Shown here piece by piece: positions 26,634 through 35,594 of a stretch of 48,129 nt of DNA; within the stretch, counting starts at the first letter, position 1, and each line of letters starts with the position of its first letter. Where the stretch lies: positions 1-48,129 of the forward strand of contig NZFW01000014.1 of assembly GCA_002690805.1 (NCBI GenBank), in the 5' to 3' direction. Source of the DNA: Flavobacteriaceae bacterium (GTDB taxonomy: Bacteria; Bacteroidota; Bacteroidia; Flavobacteriales; Flavobacteriaceae). The notes under the pieces were generated by a model. It was not told the origin of the DNA, did no database searches, and worked only from the letters and a program-made list of their open reading frames with translations. The position numbers were made by a program, and so were the translations under genes.

Positions 26634-27949
26634 TGGAGCTTAAGGAAAAATTATTAGACTCTCACCTAGCTTTTGAGCAACAATCAGAGGTTAACGATAT
26701 TATTCAAAATTATAGAAGTAATGCTCTTAGAATTTTTGAAAAAAAAGGATTTCCAACAAAAAAAAATGAAGAATGGAAATTTACTTCATTAGTATCATTG
26801 ATTAATAAGAACTATGCATTGTTTCCTAAAACTGATTCTGGAATTGAATTTAAGCATGTAGAGCCTTTTTTCTTACATGATATTGATACGTATAAAGTTG
26901 TATTTATTGATGGCATTTACAGTCCATTCCTATCAGAAACAACTCATGATGGATTGGATGTTTGTCTTCTTTCAGCTGCGCTTAACAAAAATAAATACAA
27001 ATCAATAATTGATAAATATTTTAACAAAATAGCATCAAAAGAGGAAAGTTTGACTGCTCTTAATACTGCATATGCACGCGAAGGCGCTTACATATACATC
27101 CCAAAAAACAAGGTGTCGGAAAAGCCCGTGGAAATCATACATTTTTCAACAGGAGAACAAAATGCTATTTGGCTTCAACCCAGAAATTTAATAGTTGTTG
27201 AACAAAATGCTCAGGTACAGATTATTGAAAGACATCAAAGCTTAACACATCATGATGTTGTAACCAACTCTGTTACAGAAATATATGCTCATAAAGATTC
27301 ATTGGTTGATTATTACAAAATTCAAAATGATTTGGATTCTGCAAGTTTAATTGATAATACTTACATAAATCAAGAACAAAACAGTCATGTTAGTGTGCAC
27401 ACTTTTTCTTTTGGAGGAAAACTTGTAAGAAATAACTTGAATTATTTTCATAAAGGTCAAAATATATTATCAACACTAAAAGGGTTAACAATTTTAAAGG
27501 GTAAGCAACATGTTGATCATAATACACTAGTAAATCACTCTATGCCTAATTGTGATAGTCATCAAGATTACAAAGGAATATATTCTGAACAATCTAAAGG
27601 AGTCTTCAATGGAAAAATTTATGTAAATAAAATAGCTCAAAAAACAAATGCTTTTCAACAAAGCAACAATATTTTAATTGATGATAAAGCGACCATAAAC
27701 TCTAAGCCTCAACTTGAAATATTTGCAGATGATGTCAAATGTTCTCATGGATGTACAATTGGACAACTTGATGAAGATACATTATTTTACTTGCGTTCAA
27801 GAGGTATTCCTCGAAAGGAGGCTAAGGCACTATTGACTTATGCATTTGCAAATAATATTTTACAAAGTGTTCAAATTAATGTTCTTAAAAAAAGAATAAA
27901 TAGCCAAATTGCTGAAAAGCTGGGAGTAAACTTAGGATTTAATTTATAA
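26633..27949 (+). CDS. sufD: Fe-S cluster assembly protein SufD
   Basis: SufB paralogue of 438 residues that heterodimerises with SufB and binds SufC. The N-terminal helical part contains the typical FPTKKNEEWKFTSL. The C-terminal beta-helix contains DDVKCSHGCTIGQLDEDTLFYLRSRGIPRKEAKALLTYAFA, diagnostic for SufD. The start is set at the ATG overlapping the sufC stop (26633); the frame is open a few codons further upstream inside sufC but without a better start. It ends one base before sufS. Confidence 0.96.
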   Translation: MELKEKLLDSHLAFEQQSEVNDIIQNYRSNALRIFEKKGFPTKKNEEWKFTSLVSLINKNYALFPKTDSGIEFKHVEPFFLHDIDTYKVVFIDGIYSPFLSETTHDGLDVCLLSAALNKNKYKSIIDKYFNKIASKEESLTALNTAYAREGAYIYIPKNKVSEKPVEIIHFSTGEQNAIWLQPRNLIVVEQNAQVQIIERHQSLTHHDVVTNSVTEIYAHKDSLVDYYKIQNDLDSASLIDNTYINQEQNSHVSVHTFSFGGKLVRNNLNYFHKGQNILSTLKGLTILKGKQHVDHNTLVNHSMPNCDSHQDYKGIYSEQSKGVFNGKIYVNKIAQKTNAFQQSNNILIDDKATINSKPQLEIFADDVKCSHGCTIGQLDEDTLFYLRSRGIPRKEAKALLTYAFANNILQSVQINVLKKRINSQIAEKLGVNLGFNL

Positions 27950-27950
27950 A

Positions 27951-29165
27951 ATGATAGATGTAAAAAAAATAAGAGATGATTTTCCAATTTTAAAAAGAAA
28001 GATTAATGGAAATCAGTTAATTTATTTTGACAATGCTGCTACATCTCAAACACCTCAGGTAGTAATTGATAAAATTTCAAATTATTATTCAAATTATAAT
28101 TCGAATATCCATAGGGGTGTTCACATGTTAAGTCAAGAGGCAACTGAATCTTACGAAAAATCAAGACGGATAATTCAAAATCAATTTAATGCCAAGTCAT
28201 CTAACGAAATAATCTTTACATCTGGCACAACTCACGGAATAAATATAGTTGCTTCTGGATATTCTAATTTTTTAAAAAAAGGAGATGAAATTATTTTATC
28301 TGAAATGGAACACCATTCTAATATTGTTCCCTGGCAAATGCTTTGTGAAAAAACAGGAGCAATTATAAGAATTGCTAAAATGGATGAAAATGGTGTGCTG
28401 ATTTTAGATTATTTTAAGTCAATATGTTCAAATAAAACTAAACTTGTGTTAGTTTCTCATGTTTCAAATGCTTTAGGGACTATCAATCCTATAGAATCAA
28501 TTATTTCAATTGCTCATTCTAACAATGCAGTTGTATTAATTGATGGTGCTCAAGCAGCACCACATATTAAAATTGATTTACAAAAACTAGATGTTGACTT
28601 CTATGTTGTCTCAGGACATAAATTGATGGGGCCAACTGGTATTGGGGTTCTTTATGGAAAGGAGTCTCTTTTAGACATGTTGCCACCTTATCAGGGTGGA
28701 GGTGAAATGATTGAAGAAGTTACTTTTTCTAAAACTACATATGCTAAATTACCTCATAAATTTGAAGCTGGGACACCAAATATTTCAGGTGGAATTGCAT
28801 TAGGAACAGCAATTAGTTATCTCAATGAAATTGGATTTGACTCTATTTCAAAGTATGAAAAATCATTATTGGATTATTCAACATTTAAATTACTTGAAAT
28901 TGATGGTTTAAAAATTTATGGAGAATCAAATCAAAAAACTGCTGTTATTTCTTTTAATATTGAATCAATTCATCCCTATGATTTAGGCACAATACTTGAC
29001 AAGTTAGGAATAGCAGTTAGAACAGGTCACCACTGTGCTCAGCCAATAATGGATCATTTCAATATACCAGGAACAATTAGAGCTTCATTTTCATTTTACA
29101 ACACTAAGGAAGAAATTGATATTATGGTTGAAGCGATTAAACGAGCAAAATTGATGTTAGCTTAA
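27951..29165 (+). CDS. sufS: Cysteine desulfurase SufS
   Basis: PLP enzyme of 404 residues that takes sulfur from cysteine for cluster assembly. The PLP lysine is K224 in SGHKLMGP, and the persulfide-carrying cysteine is C362 in RTGHHCAQP. IYFDNAATSQTP and EMEHHSNIVPW are group II (SufS/CsdA) signatures. It is adjacent to its activator sufE. Confidence 0.97.
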   Translation: MIDVKKIRDDFPILKRKINGNQLIYFDNAATSQTPQVVIDKISNYYSNYNSNIHRGVHMLSQEATESYEKSRRIIQNQFNAKSSNEIIFTSGTTHGINIVASGYSNFLKKGDEIILSEMEHHSNIVPWQMLCEKTGAIIRIAKMDENGVLILDYFKSICSNKTKLVLVSHVSNALGTINPIESIISIAHSNNAVVLIDGAQAAPHIKIDLQKLDVDFYVVSGHKLMGPTGIGVLYGKESLLDMLPPYQGGGEMIEEVTFSKTTYAKLPHKFEAGTPNISGGIALGTAISYLNEIGFDSISKYEKSLLDYSTFKLLEIDGLKIYGESNQKTAVISFNIESIHPYDLGTILDKLGIAVRTGHHCAQPIMDHFNIPGTIRASFSFYNTKEEIDIMVEAIKRAKLMLA

Positions 29166-29180
29166 TTATTAAATTTGAAT

Positions 29181-29606
29181 ATGAAATCGATAGCTACAAT
29201 ACAGAAAGAAATTATTGATGAGTTCAGTCTTTTTGATGACTGGATGCAGCGTTATGAATATATGATTGATCTTGGTAAATCATTGCCAATAATTGATCAA
29301 AAGCACAAAACAGATAGTAATATTATCAAGGGATGTCAAAGTAAAGTTTGGGTTTATGCAGAATTAAAAAAAAATCAAGTAATTTATACAGCTGATAGTG
29401 ATGCCATTATCACTAAAGGTATTATTGCTTTACTTTTAAGGGTCTATTCAAAACAACATCCATCAGATATATTGAAAGCCGATACAAGTTTTATTGACAA
29501 AATTGGTTTGAAAGAGCATCTTTCTCCAACTCGAGCGAATGGTCTTTTATCAATGGTAAAACAACTTAAAATGTATGCTATTGCATATCAAACACAATTA
29601 AATTAA
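29181..29606 (+). CDS. sufE: Sulfur acceptor protein SufE
   Basis: Accepts persulfide sulfur from SufS and delivers it to SufB; 141 residues from the ATG at 29181 (a TTG six bases before is less likely). The acceptor cysteine is C52 in IIKGCQSKVWV. The C-terminal LSPTRANGLLSMVKQLK is typical. It ends one base before sufT. Confidence 0.95.
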   Translation: MKSIATIQKEIIDEFSLFDDWMQRYEYMIDLGKSLPIIDQKHKTDSNIIKGCQSKVWVYAELKKNQVIYTADSDAIITKGIIALLLRVYSKQHPSDILKADTSFIDKIGLKEHLSPTRANGLLSMVKQLKMYAIAYQTQLN

Positions 29607-29607
29607 A

Positions 29608-29931
29608 ATGAATAATAATGTTGATGTTAATGAGTTAGGAGAAAAGATAGTTAAAGTAATCAAAACTATTTTTGATCCAGAAATCCCAGTTGATATTTAT
29701 GAATTAGGACTAATCTATGATGTATTTGTTAATGAGGATCTGGATGTGAAAATTTTAATGACTTTGACAACACCAAATTGTCCTGTAGCCGAAACACTAC
29801 CAGTCGAAGTAGAAGAAAAAGTTATGTCTATAGATGAAGTTAAAAGTGCCTCAGTTGAAATTACTTTTGACCCTCCTTGGTCAAAAGAATTAATGAGTGA
29901 AGAGGCTAAATTAGAATTAGGATTACTGTAG
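29608..29931 (+). CDS. sufT: SufT, MIP18/DUF59-family Fe-S assembly factor
   Basis: Small (107-residue) DUF59 protein that helps Fe-S protein maturation. The family signature DPEIPVDIYELGLIYDV (23-39), the TTPNCPVAE segment with conserved C58, and DPPWSKELMSEEAK near the C-terminus are all present. The position inside the suf operon between sufE and the DUF2480 gene supports the name. Confidence 0.93.
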   Translation: MNNNVDVNELGEKIVKVIKTIFDPEIPVDIYELGLIYDVFVNEDLDVKILMTLTTPNCPVAETLPVEVEEKVMSIDEVKSASVEITFDPPWSKELMSEEAKLELGLL

Positions 29932-29935
29932 ATTT

Positions 29936-30445
29936 ATGAATGAGCCAATTATAAATCGTGTCTCAAAGAGTTCTCTGGAGACAATTGACATAGAGATATA
30001 CCGTTTAAAAGGCAATAGATGTTTTTTTGACATTAAAAATGTTTTAGAAAACGGGTTGGTTCTTCGTGAAAATATTTTTAGAGAATATGTAAAAATGCAT
30101 GATTGGTCAAAATATTCAAATCAATTTGTAGCAATCGGATGCAGTTCAAATGCTATTTTGCCCTCTTGGTCAAAACTATTAGTAGCAGCATCATTAAAGC
30201 CATATGCAAAAAAGGTAATTATAGGAAGCTTAGAGCAATTAGAGACTGTTCTTTTTGAAAAGGTTTTAAATGAAATAGATTTTTCTAAATATCTTAATAA
30301 GCCAGTAATCATTAAAGGGTGTAGTGATTTGACAATTCCGGAATCCGCCTATGGCTTACTTATAAACAAACTCCAAGGAGTTGCTAAAAAGATATCTTAT
30401 GGTGAAGCTTGCTCCTCTGTTCCTCTTTGGAAGTCTGAAAAATAA
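29936..30445 (+). CDS. DUF2480-family protein of the suf operon
   Basis: The 169-residue cytoplasmic protein has no known activity. I recognise it as the Bacteroidota-restricted DUF2480 family, which commonly follows suf genes. It has four cysteines (C29, C69, C129, C159), three of them in CS-x contexts (IGCSSN, KGCSD, EACSS), a spacing compatible with metal or cluster binding. It starts four bases after sufT, so it is the last gene of the operon, and the operon context suggests a role in Fe-S metabolism. That role is inference. Confidence 0.8.
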   Translation: MNEPIINRVSKSSLETIDIEIYRLKGNRCFFDIKNVLENGLVLRENIFREYVKMHDWSKYSNQFVAIGCSSNAILPSWSKLLVAASLKPYAKKVIIGSLEQLETVLFEKVLNEIDFSKYLNKPVIIKGCSDLTIPESAYGLLINKLQGVAKKISYGEACSSVPLWKSEK

Positions 30446-30474
30446 ACTCATCATTATTTAAATTAGACCATATT

Positions 30475-31764
30475 ATGTCTAAAAAAATACTTATAATTAC
30501 TTATTACTGGCCTCCATCTGGCGGATCTGGTGTTCAAAGATGGTTGTATTTTTCAAAATACCTTAAGAAACTAGGCTATTCACCAATTATTTTAACTATT
30601 AAATTTGAATCATCCTCTTATCCATCATTAGATCAATCTTTGAAAGCAGAGGCAGTCGGAATACCAATTTATCATGTTAAAGCCTTTAATTGGATTAGGT
30701 TATATTCTTGGTTTAAATATGGTTTTAATGGCTCAAAAAAAGTTCCACAAGGAGAGTTCTCAAAACATGGAATATTGGATCATGTAGCTAGTTTTTTGAG
30801 AGGTAATTTTTTTATTCCTGATGCTAGAATTAGCTGGGTAAAACCTGCCATAAAAAAGTGTATTGAGATCATAAATGAAAATAATATTAATAAAGTAATC
30901 ACAACAGGACCACCACATTCAACACATCTTATTGGCCTAAAATTAAAATCTTCTCTCAATATTAATTGGATTGCTGATTTTAGAGATCCATGGAGTGATT
31001 TATTTTATCTAAAGTCTTTTTATCGTTTACCTTTTGCAAAGAAAAAGGATAAAAAATTAGAAACTGATGTTCTATCCAATGCTGATTGTATTTTAACAAC
31101 AACTTCTAAAAATTTTCATAAAGAATTACAGTCTAAAATAACTAGAAAGCAACAATTTTATCAAATTTACAATGGGTTTGATTTCGAATTATTTAATAAA
31201 ACAAAAAAAAATAAGAGTAAAGAGTTTAAAATAGTTTTTACTGGTCTATTAACTGAAAATCATTCATACGAGTCAATTATTAAATCATTTTTGAAGCTTA
31301 AAAACTTGTATCCTAAAATGAATTTTAAAGTTGTTTTTGCAGGTATAATTTCAGATAGTATATTAGAAAATTTAAAAACCATTCCTAATTTCAGTTATTC
31401 TGGGTATTTAGAACATTCAAAGGCCGTTAATTTAATGTGTCAGGCAAATATTCTTATAAATTTTTTATTTATTCAAAATAAAAAACCTTCAATGATTTCT
31501 GGAAAGCTTATTGAATATATGGCAACAGGAAATCCAATCCTGATGATAGGAGATACAGCTAGTGAGGCATCAAATTTATTGTCAAAGCAAAGTTATAATT
31601 TAACAGTAAACCCTTTTGATATAGATTTAATAATATCATTTTTTAAAACTAATTATGACAATTGGATTAATGGAATAAAGCATGAGCCCGAATACAATGC
31701 TGTTTTACCGTATACAAGAGAAAAAAACACAAAAAGCTTGATCAAAATAATTGAAGGGCTTTAA
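30475..31764 (+). CDS. Glycosyltransferase, GT4-like
   Basis: The predicted cytoplasmic, possibly membrane-associated GT-B transferase has 429 residues. The N-terminal domain opens with ILIITYYWPPSGGSGVQRW (5-23), a common start of flavobacterial GT4-like enzymes acting in envelope polysaccharide synthesis. The C-terminal nucleotide-sugar domain includes FTGLLTENHSYESIIKSF and the GKLIEYMATGNPILM segment with the family glutamate. Donor and acceptor are unknown. It follows the suf operon after 29 bases but is functionally unrelated, and its stop interlocks with that of nadD (TTAA at 31761-31764). Confidence 0.85.
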   Translation: MSKKILIITYYWPPSGGSGVQRWLYFSKYLKKLGYSPIILTIKFESSSYPSLDQSLKAEAVGIPIYHVKAFNWIRLYSWFKYGFNGSKKVPQGEFSKHGILDHVASFLRGNFFIPDARISWVKPAIKKCIEIINENNINKVITTGPPHSTHLIGLKLKSSLNINWIADFRDPWSDLFYLKSFYRLPFAKKKDKKLETDVLSNADCILTTTSKNFHKELQSKITRKQQFYQIYNGFDFELFNKTKKNKSKEFKIVFTGLLTENHSYESIIKSFLKLKNLYPKMNFKVVFAGIISDSILENLKTIPNFSYSGYLEHSKAVNLMCQANILINFLFIQNKKPSMISGKLIEYMATGNPILMIGDTASEASNLLSKQSYNLTVNPFDIDLIISFFKTNYDNWINGIKHEPEYNAVLPYTREKNTKSLIKIIEGL

Positions 31765-32342
31765 AGTCTGTAAAGATTATTTTTTATTATATAGTCGTTA
31801 ACTGAGGAAGGAACTAGTCCTATATTGGATTCGCCAGTACTATATTTTTTTCGAATGTAAGTACTAGAAATTTCCATAAAAGGTGCTTGAAAAAACTTGA
31901 TTTTATTATGATTAATAAATTTTTTAGGAATGGATTTTTTATTTTTTCTAGGATAAATATATATGTTATGATTTTTTAATATACTTTGATAATTCTTCCA
32001 TTTTTCAAAATTCATCAAAAGATCACTACCCATTAAAAACACATATTCATTTTTAGGATTATTAGTTCTTATGAACTCTAATGTGTCACAAGTATAGTTG
32101 GGTGCTGGAAGTTTTAATTCAACATCTGATAACTTTATCATTGGATTATTTGCAGTAGCTAGCTCAACCGCTTTAAATCTTTTATCAAAATCATTATCTT
32201 GACGTGGAAGTTTAAATGGATTTTGGGGAGTAACAATAAAGATTATTTCACTTAAATGGGTGTTTTTTATGAAATAACTTGCCACTTCCAAGTGCCCATT
32301 ATGAACGGGATCAAAAGAACCAAAAAAAAGACCTTTTTTCAT
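31761..32342 (-). CDS. nadD: Nicotinate-nucleotide adenylyltransferase
   Basis: NAD biosynthesis enzyme that joins nicotinate mononucleotide to AMP, 193 residues. The nucleotidyltransferase motif GSFDPVHNGH is at 8-17 with HxGH (14-17), and ISSTYIRKKY near the C-terminus is the second signature. Its start overlaps the gmk stop by one base (TAATG), so translation is coupled in the run yicC-gmk-nadD. Confidence 0.96.
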   Translation of the reverse strand: MKKGLFFGSFDPVHNGHLEVASYFIKNTHLSEIIFIVTPQNPFKLPRQDNDFDKRFKAVELATANNPMIKLSDVELKLPAPNYTCDTLEFIRTNNPKNEYVFLMGSDLLMNFEKWKNYQSILKNHNIYIYPRKNKKSIPKKFINHNKIKFFQAPFMEISSTYIRKKYSTGESNIGLVPSSVNDYIIKNNLYRL

Positions 32343-32914
32343 TATTTTTTTAATATAAATTCTCTAACAATTTTCTCAATTTTTAATTTGGCAATTTCCA
32401 GATCATCATTAATTACTATATGATCAAACTTATCACATGAAGTCATTTCCTTTTTGGCTTTTGCTAATCGAATTTTTATATTATCCGAATTATCAGTTTT
32501 TCTATTTAAAAGTCTTTTTTCAAGAGTTTCAATATTAGGTGGCTTTATAAATATCGTCAAAGTGTTATTAGAAAATTGTCGTTTTATATTTAAACCGCCA
32601 ACTACATCAATATCAAAAACAACTATTTTTTTATTTATCCATATTTTTTTCAGTTCGGATTTTAAAGTTCCATAATATATTCCAGGATAAACCTCTTCAT
32701 GCTCAATAAAGGAATTATTATTAACACCCTTTTTGAATGATTCAGTATCTAAAAAATGATAATCTTTCCCATTAATTTCTTCTCCTCTTGGTGATCTTGA
32801 TGTTGCAGAAATTGAAAACTCAAGAATTGAAAAAGTGTCTAATAAATGCTTTACAAGAGTTGTCTTTCCTGATCCAGAGGGAGCAGAAAAAACTATCATT
32901 TTTCCATTTTTCAC
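32342..32914 (-). CDS. gmk: Guanylate kinase
   Basis: Phosphorylates GMP to GDP, 190 residues. The P-loop APSGSGKTT is at 11-19. The GMP-binding segment SATSRSPRGEEINGKDYHFL and EHEEVYPGIYYGT are complete. It overlaps both neighbours by one base (yicC upstream, nadD downstream), an arrangement common in Bacteroidota. Confidence 0.97.
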   Translation of the reverse strand: MKNGKMIVFSAPSGSGKTTLVKHLLDTFSILEFSISATSRSPRGEEINGKDYHFLDTESFKKGVNNNSFIEHEEVYPGIYYGTLKSELKKIWINKKIVVFDIDVVGGLNIKRQFSNNTLTIFIKPPNIETLEKRLLNRKTDNSDNIKIRLAKAKKEMTSCDKFDHIVINDDLEIAKLKIEKIVREFILKK

Positions 32915-33771
32915 TATAATACGTTTAGAAGTTGTTCTTTAATTTTTTCTAATTCATCTTTCATTTGAACAACTAATTTTTGGAGTTCAAAATCATTAGC
33001 TTTTGAACCTATTGTATTAATTTCACGACCGATTTCTTGTGAAATAAATCCAAGTTTTTTCCCACTATAATTATTATCATTCAATGTTTTTTTAAAATAA
33101 TTTAAATGATTACTAAGGCGAATTTTTTCCTCAGTAATATCATATTTTTCTAAATAAAAAATTAATTCTTGTTCGAATCTATTTTTATCAATAGTCACCT
33201 TTAGATCTTTCAATGTTTTTTTCAATTTCTCTTTTATTGATTGAATTCTATTTTTATCAATTTTAGTAATTTTTTTTAGAAAACTTTCAATAACTGCAAT
33301 TCGATCAGTAAAATCTTTAAAAATTATTTTCCCTTCCTGATCTCTAAAATTATCTACTTCTTTTAAAGCATTTTTAAAAAGCTTGAAAACTTCTTTTTTT
33401 TCAAAATCACTTATTATCTCTTTTTCAGTTTTCATTACACCAGGAAATTTCATGGCTATTGAGAGTAAATCAGATCCTTCATTTAAGGGAAGTTTTTTTA
33501 ATTGTGATATATAATCCTTTACTATCTCGAGATTGATTTTTGATTCATTTTTATCGCTTAAGGATTTATTATTTATTGTAAGATCAATTTTACCCCTTTT
33601 AAGTGAATGAGCAATTTCTCTTCTAAATTCTGATTCTAAATCTTTGTAATTATTACAAATTTTGGAATTAACATCAAGATTTTTGCTATTTAAAGTTCTA
33701 ACCTCTACTAAAATTGTTTTGTTTTCAAAAATGGACTCAACTTTCCCAAAACCTGTCATAGATTTTATCAT
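32914..33771 (-). CDS. YicC-family endoribonuclease-like protein
   Basis: The 285-residue protein has the family N-terminus MIKSMTGFGK and the C-terminal DUF1732 segment (QEIGREINTIGSKANDFELQKLVVQMKDELEKIKEQLLNV). E. coli YicC has been described as an RNase involved in small-RNA decay. Most of the protein is charged and helical. It starts four bases after the DUF1080 lipoprotein gene, so transcription may run in from the sugar cluster. It is coupled to gmk by a one-base overlap. Confidence 0.92.
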   Translation of the reverse strand: MIKSMTGFGKVESIFENKTILVEVRTLNSKNLDVNSKICNNYKDLESEFRREIAHSLKRGKIDLTINNKSLSDKNESKINLEIVKDYISQLKKLPLNEGSDLLSIAMKFPGVMKTEKEIISDFEKKEVFKLFKNALKEVDNFRDQEGKIIFKDFTDRIAVIESFLKKITKIDKNRIQSIKEKLKKTLKDLKVTIDKNRFEQELIFYLEKYDITEEKIRLSNHLNYFKKTLNDNNYSGKKLGFISQEIGREINTIGSKANDFELQKLVVQMKDELEKIKEQLLNVL

Positions 33772-33775
33772 AACT

Positions 33776-34528
33776 CTAATCTATCTCGCGTATTTTAATA
33801 TTACGGTAAGATACTACATCACCATGGTCTTGAAGGCCTATTTTCCCTGTTTTAAACCTCCCAAAGTCAGAAAAAGTTTCATTATCAAATTTAGAACCAC
33901 TAACTAATTCTTTCCAAGGCTCACCATTTACTGGAAATGTTGCAATTTCTGTATTATTTAGTTTAATACTACCCTTATTAGAAATATGATTTACCATAAG
34001 AATGACTTTATTCCAACTACCTGCGGGATTGCATACATCTTTACTTGGCTGAACAAGATCGTATAGAGCGCCAGCTTGATGGTATTTAGGATTAGCTTTT
34101 GCATCAGGATGCCTATCATTGTCTAAAACCTGGACTTCAGGTCCAGTCTGATAAGCTTCAAAATACTTTGGATCTTCTTTGACTCCCCAGAAAATACCAC
34201 TATTTCCTCCTTCTGATATTTTCCATTCTAGAGAAAGTTCAAAATTTGTATATTCATCATCTGTAACAATATTATGCCCTCCACCATATTTTTTACCGTT
34301 AGGGGTAAATACCATTGCTCCATCTTCAACTGACCATGCAGGACTCATTTCAGTTTTATTATATTGGTGCCAACCATTAAATGTTTTACCATCAAATAGA
34401 TTAATCCAGTTTGCTTCAGTTGATTCATTGAATTCAGTTTTTGTTGAGTTTTCCTCAGTTATTTTATTCTTCGGCTGATCTTGACAAGCCAAAATAAAAA
34501 TTCCAGTAAGTAATATTATATTTTTCAT
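33776..34528 (-). CDS. DUF1080 lipoprotein, 3-keto-disaccharide hydrolase family
   Basis: The 250-residue lipoprotein (C15 in IFILAC) carries a concanavalin-like DUF1080 domain. Hallmarks are NLFDGKTFNGWHQYN, the WSVEDGAMVF strand, GGNSGIFWGV, YEAYQTGPEVQVLDN-like residues, the AGALYDL loop and YRNIKIREI at the end. Members are named 3-keto-disaccharide hydrolases because they cleave sugars already oxidised at C3. The surrounding genes (GMC dehydrogenase, Gfo/Idh, TIM-barrel proteins, permease) fit exactly that step, outside the cytoplasm. It follows the isomerase-like gene by two bases. The precise substrate is unknown. Confidence 0.85.
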   Translation of the reverse strand: MKNIILLTGIFILACQDQPKNKITEENSTKTEFNESTEANWINLFDGKTFNGWHQYNKTEMSPAWSVEDGAMVFTPNGKKYGGGHNIVTDDEYTNFELSLEWKISEGGNSGIFWGVKEDPKYFEAYQTGPEVQVLDNDRHPDAKANPKYHQAGALYDLVQPSKDVCNPAGSWNKVILMVNHISNKGSIKLNNTEIATFPVNGEPWKELVSGSKFDNETFSDFGRFKTGKIGLQDHGDVVSYRNIKIREID

Positions 34529-34530
34529 TT

Positions 34531-35583
34531 TTAAATATTTAAAATTTTTTTAAGATGATTTTTGTCAATTTTACCTCCAGCAAAATCATCAAATGTTTTT
34601 TTGGTTGCTTCAATTATATGATTTTGAATGAATTCAGAACCTTCTTTTGCCCCTTGTTCAGGGCTTTTAATACAACATTCCCACTCCATAACCGCCCATA
34701 AATCACAACCATATTCCGTTAATTTAGTAAAAATTTGCTTAAAATCAATTTGGCCATCTCCAGGTGATCTATATCTTCCAGCTCTATCAATCCAGTCGCC
34801 ATATCCCCCAAAAACTCCTTTTTTCCCATTAGGTCTAAATTCAGAATCTTTTACATGAAAGGACTTTATAAAACTGTGATAATGGTCTATATATTCTATA
34901 TAATCTAATTGTTGAAGAACAAAATGACTTGGATCATATAAAATATTTACTCTTTTATGATTATTTGTTGCTTTTAGAAATCGTTCAAAAGTAATCCCGT
35001 CATGAAGATCCTCTCCAGGATGAATTTCATAACAAACATCAACACCTTCTTGATCAAATTGATCTAATATTGGAAGCCAACGTTTTGCTAACTCTGAAAA
35101 CCCCATTTCTACAAGACCTTCGGGCCTTTGAGGCCATGGGTGCCATGTATGCCAAAGTAGTGCACCTGAAAAAGTAGCATGAGTTTTTAAACCAAGCCTT
35201 CTACTTGCTGTAGCAGCTTTTTTTACAGTTGATATAGCCCATTCAGTTCTGGCTTTGGGATTGTTTTTATATTTTTTTGGGGCAAAGTTGTCAAACATTA
35301 AATCATATGACTGATGAACTGCTACAAGTTGCCCTTGAAGATGAGTCGAAAGCTCAGTTATTTCTAATCCATAACTATTGATTCTTCCCTTTAATTCATC
35401 ACAATATGTTTGACTCTCAGCAGCTTTGTCAAGGTCAATCAGAAAAGATTCCCAAGTTGGGATTTGAATACCTTTATATCCTAGATCAGAAGCCCACTTA
35501 CAAATTCCATCTAAAGAATTAAATGGAGCTACTTTATCTACAAATTGTGCTAAAAAAATAGCTGGTCCTTTAATTGTTTTCAA
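34531..35583 (-). CDS. Sugar isomerase/epimerase-like TIM-barrel protein, cytoplasmic
   Basis: Xylose-isomerase-like TIM barrel of 350 residues without a signal peptide. Likely metal ligands are E186 (CYEIHPGE), D217 (LYDPSHF), H243 (SFHVKD) and E300 or E302 (VMEWE). Together they resemble the divalent-metal site of this superfamily. It lies between the Gfo/Idh gene (11-base gap) and the DUF1080 gene in the sugar cluster. It is inferred to act on a keto-sugar after import, by isomerisation or epimerisation; the exact reaction is unknown. Confidence 0.85.
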   Translation of the reverse strand: MKTIKGPAIFLAQFVDKVAPFNSLDGICKWASDLGYKGIQIPTWESFLIDLDKAAESQTYCDELKGRINSYGLEITELSTHLQGQLVAVHQSYDLMFDNFAPKKYKNNPKARTEWAISTVKKAATASRRLGLKTHATFSGALLWHTWHPWPQRPEGLVEMGFSELAKRWLPILDQFDQEGVDVCYEIHPGEDLHDGITFERFLKATNNHKRVNILYDPSHFVLQQLDYIEYIDHYHSFIKSFHVKDSEFRPNGKKGVFGGYGDWIDRAGRYRSPGDGQIDFKQIFTKLTEYGCDLWAVMEWECCIKSPEQGAKEGSEFIQNHIIEATKKTFDDFAGGKIDKNHLKKILNI

Positions 35584-35594
35584 TACTTTAATTT

